A stretch of 15,211 nucleotides of DNA from NCBI GenBank assembly GCA_015499985.1, contig JAAAUF010000968.1:1-15211 (forward strand), in the 5' to 3' direction. Positions 1 through 7,359 of this stretch are shown here, one piece after another. Numbering within the stretch: the first letter of the stretch is position 1; every line of letters starts with the position of its first letter. A model generated the notes under the pieces. It was not told where the DNA came from. It did not search any database and was given only the letters and a program-made list of their open reading frames with translations. The DNA is from Haplosporangium gracile. Lineage: Eukaryota; Mortierellomycota; Mortierellomycetes; Mortierellales; Mortierellaceae. Made by a program: the position numbers and the translations under genes.

Positions 1-62
1 AATCATCATTGCTCCAATCTCTGTTTCTCACTGTACTACCTTTGATTATTGCACATACTTAG

Positions 63-531
63 CACTGCCATAAATATGGTCGAGGATGGTTGTCAATTGG
101 CGGACATGGAAGAGGACTTGTGCAGGATCATATCACAGGAGGAAGAAGAGAGTGCGGACAAAAATGATGAAAATTCGATCTGCGCCACCAGTGGCGCAAT
201 AATTGATCAAAATCAAGGCAACAACCTCGACGAAACAGATATAAACAGCATATATCCCGATGGGCTTATCTGGGAGGTGACATCAATTCGAGAGTCACAG
301 GCACACGACGAGTAAACATCAACCAACAAAGATCTCCTCCTGCTACCGGATTCCAGCAATGGTCACAGGATGCAATCATGGGGATCATAGGGCGTCGCCT
401 CATCCAAGACGGCCGCAGAGGAGTTGATCCAGACGATCAGCAATGCCAAGTTCAGAGATAAGGATGCACAGGTCGCTTTTGGAGATCAGTAAAAGGATGG
501 TTGGAGAATTGAACAGAACCACCAAGCTGCC
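63..531 (+). pseudogene. Broken 5' part of Sel1-repeat gene 1
   Basis: Frame 1 is open from the left to a TAA at 313 and encodes an acidic stretch including AIIDQNQGNN...TDINSIYPDG. This resembles the exon-3 product of the next Sel1 gene (SMIENQGH...TDIQSS). Coding sense then appears to move to frame 3: from about 318 to 410 it reads PPATGFQQWSQDAIMGII. It returns to frame 1 near 405-415 (AAEELIQTISNAKF, then RDKDAQVAFGD). Frame 1 then meets TAA at 490, exactly where Sel1 repeats have Tyr (GD-Q-stop-KDG). At least two frameshifts and one nonsense codon are therefore implied. The true start is unclear: it may be ATG at 76, or an exon beginning after the TTAG acceptor at 61-62, with earlier exons left of the window. 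Sequencing error or unrecognised introns could mimic part of this. Confidence 0.6.
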
Positions 532-1269
532 ATGCGCTGGTATCTCAGAGCCGCCGACCAAAGCAACCCAGTTAGTCAGCGCAAAGTCGGTCTTCTCTAC
601 GACTATGGTTATGGGGTCCCTCAGAACTACAAAACAGCCGTGCACTGGGACTTCAAGGCAGCCGCGCGGGGGTGTGCGGATGCTCAATGCACCATCGGCT
701 ATTTGTATGACAAAGTTAAAGGCGTGCCTCAGGATTATTTCCGAGTGATGCAGTGGTATCTTAAGGCGGTCGATCAAGGAGATGCATGCTCTCAGTACAA
801 TATCCGTATCCTGTACGCTCTAGGTCGCCGTGTTCCTCAAGACTACCACCGGGCGATGGACTGGTATCTCCAAGCCTCCAACCAGGGAGATCCAGATGCA
901 CACTTCGTCATCGGTCTTTTGTGTGAGAAGGGTCTAGGTGTTGTCCGGGATATTGCTCAAGCAATGTATTGGTTTCTCAAGGCCGCCAAGCAAGGACATG
1001 CGGGAGCTCAATACGTCATCGGCAGTTTCTACGACGAAGGTCTCGGAGTCATTCAGGACTACGCGACAGCGGCAGTTTGGTACCGCAAGGCTGCCGAGCA
1101 AGACTTTCCAGATGCCCAATCCAACGTCGGCAATTTATACAAAATAGGGCGAGGTGTGCCCCAGGACCAGTTAAAGGCCATGGAATGGTACCGGAAGGCC
1201 GCCGAGCAGGGAGGTCCGGATGCAGAGGAACGTTTACAGGAGCTGGAGCGTGAGGGTCATTGTGTTTAA
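532..1269 (+). CDS. Sel1-repeat protein, C-terminal solenoid (gene 1)
   Basis: This 245-codon ORF consists almost wholly of 36-residue Sel1-like repeats, a TPR-related alpha-helical solenoid. After a partial first repeat (MRWYLRAADQ) there are six full units with the pattern DAQ..IG.LY..G.GVPQDY..AM.WYLKAA.QG, then a closing QELEREGHCV. Sel1 proteins are usually adaptors or scaffolds for protein-protein contacts; the partner here cannot be inferred. The reading frame continues upstream into homologous repeat sequence behind a TAA at 490. ATG 532 is therefore probably an internal Met of a larger ancestral protein, not a proven start. The C-terminal unit (GVPQDQ..AMEWYRKAAEQG..DA..RLQELE) closely matches the end of the second Sel1 gene, so the two are paralogues. 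It could be a truncated functional protein or the intact end of a pseudogene. Confidence 0.72.
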   Translation: MRWYLRAADQSNPVSQRKVGLLYDYGYGVPQNYKTAVHWDFKAAARGCADAQCTIGYLYDKVKGVPQDYFRVMQWYLKAVDQGDACSQYNIRILYALGRRVPQDYHRAMDWYLQASNQGDPDAHFVIGLLCEKGLGVVRDIAQAMYWFLKAAKQGHAGAQYVIGSFYDEGLGVIQDYATAAVWYRKAAEQDFPDAQSNVGNLYKIGRGVPQDQLKAMEWYRKAAEQGGPDAEERLQELEREGHCV

Positions 1270-1735
1270 AGAGGCAATAAGGGAAAAGAGTGGTTTTGTA
1301 GCGGAGTTTCCGATTGAAGAATTAAAGGGTATCGAGGTAATAAAAATTACAGATTCAACGCGTGCAAATGAATGTATTAAATAGTTCTATCAAGTACACT
1401 AGAAAAAAAGAGGCGAACTTACTCTCGTTCGCTTTGAAATAGGTGTTGGTGCACAGTGCTGATGCTCGTCCTTTGCCGCTGCGGCTTGTCCAGGCGAAAC
1501 CTAATTGTTGGCTATTTTATTAAACGCCTGTAGTGTATTACAGTATCAGATTGCCGGTGATTTCACCGCTGGTGATTTTCATAGTCTCACGCAAAAATGT
1601 ACCTGTGCCTGAATGTCCCGCCGCACAGGTCACATTTTTTTTTATCGCACTTACCGTCCCTGTCTTTATACTTAGCCCGACCCATATTTCTTTCTTAACG
1701 GCATTCACACCCAGGACAGGACAAGTAACATTGCA
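1270..1735. other. Intergenic spacer between the two Sel1 genes
   Basis: No convincing ORF lies here. The stretch holds the 3' region of Sel1 gene 1 (AATAAA at 1339) and then the presumed promoter of the second Sel1 gene. I see no clear TATA box close to ATG 1736. A perfect 14-bp palindrome (CGGTGATTTCACCG, 1555-1568) is followed at once by a second GGTGATTTT; it could be an operator-like site but is unproven. A T-run occurs at about 1627-1635. Confidence 0.4.
1339..1344 (+). terminator. Poly(A) signal AATAAA for Sel1 gene 1
   Basis: A canonical AATAAA hexamer lies 70 nt after the TAA of the 532-1269 ORF, on the same strand. Position and sequence fit a cleavage and polyadenylation signal. 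The region is AT-rich, so chance occurrence is possible. Confidence 0.4.
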
Positions 1736-2875
1736 ATGTCAGTTGCTCCTCCCAACACTCAGGGCATTCGGTCCATCAACATCAACAACCTCACGTCGAT
1801 CCCACCACACCCAGCCGAAGTTGTCTATGTCGACATCTACACCGATCGCATCACTAAGCAGAAGTTTATACTCTGGGAGGATATCCGTCTGGCCTTTCAC
1901 AATGCCCTCCATAGCCGACACAAAGCCAGGATCGTTCCCTTTATGAAGGATGACGACTTCAACACGTATGTATATAGGCTTGTTTGTTCGTGTAAAACGA
2001 GAGCGAGGTGACGTTGCGGCTAACACCATGACATGTTGGTTTTCTACACGCTAGGCTAAAGTCACTTCGAATTGCTATCATTCCCGGAGAAATACTGGAT
2101 ATTATTGTTGGCAGGCCGCAAGACACCACCCCTCCGCAACAGCAAACACAACAGCAGCGACAGCGGCCATCGGTCCTCAAGCAAATTAAGCTACAGGCAG
2201 CATATCTCCCACCATACAACCCGCTTTCCACACTGCGGTCTCTCTCGTCGATCCAACCATCAATCTCGGTTCTCAACTCCCGCTTTGAACCAGCAAGAAG
2301 TAATTTCGCTCGCGCCCAAAACACAAGACAACTCGACGATGCGGCTGTTCGAGCCCGTAACAAAGAGCTCGCCCGAAAGTACGCCAAAGAAGCGATGACC
2401 AAGATTGCAGCGAAAATGGATCTGGATGCTTTGTATACAATGGGTGATGGTGCTCCCGAAGATTTCTGGAAAAGTCTGGACTGCTACCTGAAGGCTGTCC
2501 GTCAAAGTCATGCGCATGCTCAGTTCAAGGTGGGCGATCTCTTTATGGAAGGCCAGGACGTGTCTAAGGATTCCTCCGTTGCTTTAGGATGGTATATGAA
2601 GGCTGCCTTTCAGGGTGATACGAACGCCCAGCGTAAACTCGAAGCCCTAAGGCGGTAAGTACATAATACCAGCAAGAGCGTAAAATGTGCGTTGTAATTA
2701 ATGCAGCGATTGAGCTTATGATTCTTACTAAACTGTACCTCATTTAAATGGACATAGACCTGAGTTTCGAAAGACACCAGTATCCGTCGCTCACACTGAC
2801 AGCATGATCGAGAACCAAGGACACATCAGCAACTATACAGATATTCAGTCCTCCAGTAAGAGCAAAGACTCATAA
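1736..2875 (+). CDS. Sel1-repeat protein gene 2, N-terminal part (three exons)
   Basis: Proposed exons are 1736-1965, 2055-2654 and 2758-2875, giving 315 aa. Intron 1 has donor GTATGT at 1966 and acceptor CTAG at 2054. Intron 2 has donor GTAAGT at 2655, a CTTACTAAAC branch-like site and acceptor ATAG at 2757. Joining keeps frame: exon 1 ends DDDFNT and exon 2 continues LKSLRIAIIPGEILDIIVG. Residues 1-100 form a compact module, not Sel1, which I recall at the start of many Mortierella Sel1 proteins. Residues about 100-200 are Q/R-rich and probably linker. Residues about 205-280 hold two Sel1-like units (ALGWYMKAAFQGDTNAQRKLEAL). Exon 3 is closed by TAA at 2873, but homologous repeat sequence continues in the same frame beyond it. 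If intron 2 is retained, translation stops at 2656. The product may be a short Sel1 protein or the front of a split gene. Confidence 0.62.
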
Positions 2876-3013
2876 ATCTTGCAGGAAACCGCAGCTCCCG
2901 CTACTCACATCTTCGTCCAAACGTTGTTCAACGCCAACCTTGGAGATAAGGATGCTCAAGTCGCTCTCGGTGATATGTACAGAGATAGTAAAGGAGTTCA
3001 GCAGGACTACTAA
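2876..3013 (+). pseudogene. In-frame remnant between the two halves of Sel1 gene 2
   Basis: The reading frame of exon 3 stays open after TAA 2873 and encodes ILQETAAPATHIFVQ, then NANLGDKDAQVALGDMYRDS, a normal Sel1 unit. It is cut by TAA at 3011, immediately before ATG 3014. The unit aligns with the matching position of gene 1 (AEELIQTISNAKFRDKDAQVAFGD). The second stop sits where sister repeats have variable residues after QDY; CAA (Gln) would need only one C-to-T change. A GTAAGA donor at 2856 and TTGCAG at 2879-2884 flank only 29 nt. That is too short for an intron, and removing it breaks frame. Confidence 0.55.
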
Positions 3014-3652
3014 ATGGCCTTGGACTGGTATCTCAAGGCTGCAGATCAAGGGGATGCCGTCGGCGAATACAAAGTTGGAGTTTGTTATGATCAAGGTTAC
3101 GGTGTGATACAAGACTTTTTTCGAGCGATGGACTGGTATCTCAAGGCGGCCAAGCAAGGAAACGCGGGTGCCCAATATAACATCGGCCTTCTGTACGGTA
3201 ATGGCGACGGTGTCACGCAAGACTTTGCCAAAGCGATGGAATGGCACCTCAAAGCCGCTGATCAAGGTCTTGCACACGCTCAATACACTATCGGCATTCT
3301 GTACAACAACGGTCAAGGTGTTCCGCAGGACTTTGCCAAAGCGATGGACTGGTATCTCAAGGCCGCTAAGCAAGGAAACGCGGATGCCCAATGTAACATC
3401 GGCCTTCTATACGAGGACGGTGAAGGTGTTCCGCAGAACTTTGCCAAAGCGATGGATTGGTATCTCAAGGCCGCCAATCAAGGACTTGCACGCGCTCAAT
3501 ACAACATCGGCATTCTGTTCGACAAAGGCCTAGGCGTACGCCAGGACCAGTCAAGGGCCATGGAATGGTACCGGAAGGTCGCCAGGCAGGGGGACTCAGA
3601 TGCGAAGAAGCGATTGGAGGAGCTGGAGCAAAGGGGCCATGATCTCGAGTAG
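3014..3652 (+). CDS. Sel1-repeat protein, C-terminal solenoid (gene 2)
   Basis: This 212-codon ORF begins inside a Sel1 repeat (MALDWYLKAADQG), carries five full 36-residue repeats and ends with KKRLEELEQRGHDLE. The repeats keep the hallmark AQYNIG.LY..G.GV.QDF.KAMDWYLKAA pattern and are very alike at DNA level, much more so than those of gene 1. This suggests recent unit duplication or gene conversion. ATG 3014 directly follows an in-frame TAA (3011-3013). The ORF is therefore either the back half of an interrupted gene or a separately started short protein. Sel1 solenoids act as scaffolds, often in ER-associated or signalling complexes, but nothing here shows which. No signal peptide or membrane segment is visible. 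Confidence 0.75.
   Translation: MALDWYLKAADQGDAVGEYKVGVCYDQGYGVIQDFFRAMDWYLKAAKQGNAGAQYNIGLLYGNGDGVTQDFAKAMEWHLKAADQGLAHAQYTIGILYNNGQGVPQDFAKAMDWYLKAAKQGNADAQCNIGLLYEDGEGVPQNFAKAMDWYLKAANQGLARAQYNIGILFDKGLGVRQDQSRAMEWYRKVARQGDSDAKKRLEELEQRGHDLE
3161..3592 (+). repeat. Two 216-bp higher-order Sel1 units
   Basis: Within the 108-bp Sel1 repeats there is a two-unit period. Units starting NAGAQYNIGLLY and NADAQCNIGLLY alternate with units starting LAHAQYTIGIL and LARAQYNIGIL. The blocks are 3161-3376 and 3377-3592, exactly 216 bp apart, and share long identical DNA stretches around AACATCGGCCTTCT and TTTGCCAAAGCGATGGA. The repeat array therefore seems to have grown by duplication of a pair of units. 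Confidence 0.8.
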
Positions 3653-3678
3653 AATGACATGTATACATTGGAAATCAG

Positions 3679-3684
3679 ATTAAA
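3679..3684 (+). terminator. Poly(A)-like ATTAAA for Sel1 gene 2
   Basis: The common variant hexamer ATTAAA lies 27 nt after the TAG at 3650-3652, on the same strand. It is plausible from position only. Confidence 0.3.
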
Positions 3685-3861
3685 TCAAACCAAGACTTCA
3701 AAAATTTCTATGTTGGTTGCGAGTCGACCTGACATATGATATTCTTGAATGTGAAAAAGGCGGTGAGGAACACGTCTGCTTTTTTTCAGTTGATAAGATG
3801 ATTAGGCCTGGCTGATGCACGCATTTCTTTTTTCTTTTCAATACGTTTTGAAAGATTGTTC

Positions 3862-3867
3862 TTTAAT
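3862..3867 (-). terminator. Poly(A)-like ATTAAA for MED1
   Basis: On the minus strand ATTAAA lies about 33 nt past the TAA at 3900. No AATAAA is closer. It is plausible from position only. Confidence 0.3.
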
Positions 3868-3899
3868 TTGTCGAAGTGATAAGATCAGCCTTCTGCAGT

Positions 3900-6834
3900 T
3901 TACACACGAGGACGCTTCAAGATGCCACTATCCTCAGTATGAGACGACGGTCGCCGTCCACCTTGCACAGAACTACTCTTACCCATCAATTGATGCCGCT
4001 CCTTCGTCCATACAAACGACCGCTTTAAGATCCACCGGACCAAGATCGGGATACTGTCACACAACAACAGCACCCGTGTCAACTTGACACTATCGACCAC
4101 GAACACATCCTGCTGTTGATGTTGATTGTATTGCATGTACTGATCTTGTTGTTGCTGCTGCATATACTGGAACTCTCCGCCGCCAGTATGGAATCCCACC
4201 ATTGACGAGGCGTGGCCCATCCCTGTGTCAAGTCGCACAGTAGGAGACGCCGTCACTGGGTCGATCACAATCTCGATCCTCATTGACGTTTCCGTGAACG
4301 GGTTGGTAAACGAGGCCAGAATGACGCTGGGAGGCTGTGGTGTCTGAATAATAATCGCCACCTCGGGAGTTGTGTCTACAATGTCGTTGCTATCGTCATT
4401 GTCTTCTCCGTTTCCTGCATGCGCTGCGGCGAGTCTCTTCTTGATCTCCTCTGGTGACGATGTCTCCTTGAAGCAGCTTTGAAACAGCGCGTTGAACACC
4501 ATTTGTTGACGGAGGAGCTTCAAAAATTATCAAAAATTTCAAATGTGAATATTTTGACCTTTGATAATGGTAAAAACACGCATCAAAGATAATTTGCTTC
4601 CTGTATGGCCCATAGTAGGTTACCTTTGTGCACATGTATACTTGAGAAATGTGAGTGAACGGAATCCTGTGCAACAATCGCGCCTCGCATTTTGTCCTGT
4701 CAAACGAAAACAACTGGCGGACAGCATTAGGTCCCTGATCCAGAACAATCTCCCACTGCGTTTGCTCAATAGCCCGGTTCACCTGTTAACATTAAGACGA
4801 CACAAATATTAGCTCGTTGTCACTCAGTGAAAAAGTCACTCATAGCATCACAGTTCTTGGCAACGATCCAATGTCATACCAGCAGTTCCTGAAGTGAGAG
4901 ATAACCTTGATCTCCGTTCAGGCCCATGGTAGTATTGAAACCAGCCTGATTTGAGAGAGCTGCCAATTGCTTTGCCAAATCTTCGGAGACGACGACAGGA
5001 GGATGAAGAGCCGCCACATAGGTCGCCTCGATTGTCGAGTCCGAAGTTGGCACAACCCACCTTAAAGGCTGCTGAAGAATCGTTGATGCGCCCACACTGC
5101 CTTGGTCATTCATGATGCTGCCATAGGAAAGGCCACTCAGTGTTTGTGTCTCTTCCTCTGATAGCAAAAATCCTGCCCGATCCGCTGGCAGATATCCTGA
5201 GGCTGACGCGGTCGACTCTTCCATTGTGATACTGATTCTGTAGAACGGAATCTTGACTTTTTCGTTGGCTCCTTGCTCGATCGCCGTTGCTAATGCACTC
5301 CATGATACGTCCAGAAGATCTGACTTTGGCGCCCAGTACGCAACAGATGGCCCTGGAAGTACCGCGTGTGTCATTGGGAGACCGTGTCCATGCTTGAATA
5401 CCCTCTCGATATCATTATTCGTCAACAACCTAGATGTCACAGAAATGGAATATTAGTGAAAGGGTCCAAGCAGCACAACAAAAGCACGAAAACTGGTGGA
5501 AAACTAATCATCGAAGACGTGCTTACATCTCTCGCCGGAAAAGCTCCTTAAGGTCCAGATCCATGGCGCGCATATTGTGGAAAAAGTCGACAGGGTACTT
5601 TTTTTGAAAGTTGTCTAGGATAGCAAGGGCCTTCAAATTTTTCGAAAATGCGTCAAAGTCACGACTGCAGTCAGGAAGATGCAGGAGGTTTGCTGTGGCT
5701 GATTTGTCCTCTGTCTGTAGCAGTTTTCCGCATTTGCATCGAAGATTACTGGCCAACAATCGGTCGACCCTCTCGTCCTGATGAATCTCTGGGAAGAAAG
5801 AAACTTTGACCCTCAATATAGCTCCTGTGCTCTCCACTTCGATCTAATGATGTACGTTCAAATATTGCTGTTAGCCTAGGATCCTGATTATACACACACC
5901 GTTCCTTGTTGCATGAACACAATCAAAGCCTTACATCGACAACAATGACGATTCCTCCGATTGTCAGAATAGACACTGGCAAAGCACTGTATGGCCGTGA
6001 TCCTGTATCCAAATAACACTCCAATCTAATTGTAACGCATAGTCGAGTGATGTTGTCAGAATGAGAACGATGGTATGTGTGGTGAGGAAGGTAGTTGTTT
6101 TGTCAAATATTTCATTAGTCACTAATGAGCATACCCGAGTCCTGTAGCCATGTCCTTGATACTGCCGAGTAAATGATCCTTCTTGATACCACCATCCTGA
6201 GAAGCTGCCCGCAGTGTGTTCTGACACTGTGTCATGCTCGCCTTCACTGAGGACAACGCCTCTTCCAACTGTGTCTCTTCCTACAATCAAAAATAAATGC
6301 CATTTCAAATTAATATCGTTCGATTTGCTATAGAAGGGTAACCACAACAATTAAACGTGATCCATGGAATATTGATGAAAAGTGTACCTTTAAAAGGGTT
6401 GAATACTTTTTGAAAGCAGAAGTACTAGAAGCGTCGCCCACACTAATAGACTGATGCAACGGTCCCTGAGCAAACGACAAGCAGATGGCACGAATCGCCG
6501 CGATCTTTTCCTTGAAATCCCGTTGAAGCATGCCCACCTGCACAGGTCCCAGTGGATGCAATTCTAATCAACAAGAAAGGATGGTTCAGGTGAGTTTATA
6601 GAATCGCAATTGCTTCCGGCTTTGTTTTGCTCCTGCTACCTTCTCGCGTTTATGTGGGGTTGTGAGATGCAAGAACGAACCATGGGAGAGGCGGTTGGGA
6701 TGAGCTTGTCCGACCAGAGCGGTGGCGGCGGCGGTGTTGGCGGAGAGGTTCCATTGCTTGAGCGAGTCTTCGACAAGGGTGTGGAGATCCCGCAGATGTT
6801 CCTGGACGGTGGTGGCGTTTGATGAGTTTGGCAT
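3900..6834 (-). CDS. MED1: Mediator complex subunit 1 (eight exons)
   Basis: Proposed exons, minus strand: 6834-6681, 6563-6388, 6280-6135, 6025-5935, 5843-5527, 5429-4880, 4782-4624 and 4517-3900, giving 736 aa. All junctions keep frame. Introns are 91-117 nt. Identification rests on the Med1 pattern: GLECYLDTG, then a hydrophobic LTIGGIVIVVDIEV strand, ILRVKVSFFP..DERVDRLLASNL, FDAFSKNLKALAILD, FHNMRAMDLDLKELFRRE, a middle-domain FLLSEEETQTL, and LLRQQMVFNALFQSCF. The protein would belong to the Mediator middle module, linking transcription factors to RNA polymerase II in the nucleus. The C-terminal region has a Q-rich run (about residues 640-665) and ends in a basic tail. Exon 1 is the least certain part. 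The donor GTTCGT at 6680 is weak; a GTAGCA donor at 6639 with the GTGCAG acceptor at 6538 also keeps frame and gives 741 aa. The start is the first ATG of the open frame. Confidence 0.78.
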
Positions 6835-7359
6835 TCGTTGATCGGCGTTTTTTTTTGAGAGTAAAGGAAAGGAAGAGAAAATGACAAGAAAAAGAACGGT
6901 GTGTCAGCACGGTGTGATTTTTAACGCGAATTCAACAACGGACGAAAGGATAATACGCAGTCACGGCGGTTGGTAGGTTGCGATTGATCAACGGATTTGG
7001 GAGAACGCTTTTGCATACGCTCTTTCACGTCTTGCAGAACAACCGGAGCTAGCGGGAGAAAAGATCCTGAACGTAGAGATCATCTTTCACCATCTTAGTA
7101 CACAAAGATCACCTTAGAATAAAGTAAGGGTCTGTTCTCCCATAGACAAAGAGCTTATAGTTGCTAGACTGAAAAAGTATCCACGTCTATTATGCATTTC
7201 TATAGACTTTCACACTTCAAAGAAAAATGAAAGACAGGAAAATGAACAACGACAATATCCCAGAGCCATTATTGAGGCGCTTATAAACCAACACTTGTCC
7301 AAACGTTTGCCTCTTCTCCACTCCCAACTACCTTCTCACCTTCACCATTTTTTCCGACC
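6835..7359. other. Divergent promoter region, MED1 and HMG-like gene
   Basis: This 525-bp AT-rich spacer separates two head-to-head genes and must hold both 5' leaders and promoters. Toward the plus gene a TATAAA is present at 7282. Toward MED1 I see no canonical TATA box, only an A/T stretch near 6918-6923 (TTAAAAAT on the minus strand) and a T8-9 run at about 6848-6856. No further ORF, RNA gene or repeat is evident. Confidence 0.5.
7282..7287 (+). promoter_or_regulatory. TATA box of the HMG-like gene
   Basis: TATAAA lies 73 nt before ATG 7360 within GCTTATAAACC, with a C/T-rich leader between it and the start. Distance and match are typical of a fungal TATA promoter. Confidence 0.6.

Noticed and set aside
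443..748. Plus-strand and minus-strand open frames overlapping the Sel1 repeats (also 938-1253 and 2870-3533)
   Set aside because: The 108-bp coding repeats create repeated open shadows in other frames. Their translations just mirror the Sel1 periodicity.
2856..2884. Possible 29-nt intron (GTAAGA to TTGCAG) that would remove TAA 2873
   Set aside because: It is far shorter than the 76-145 nt introns elsewhere in the window. Its removal shifts frame away from the Sel1 repeats.
490..3013. Reassigned genetic code with TAA as a sense codon
   Set aside because: The MED1, HMG-like and sulfite oxidase genes all end naturally at TAA, and no internal TAA occurs in their exons. Local nonsense mutations explain the Sel1 genes better.
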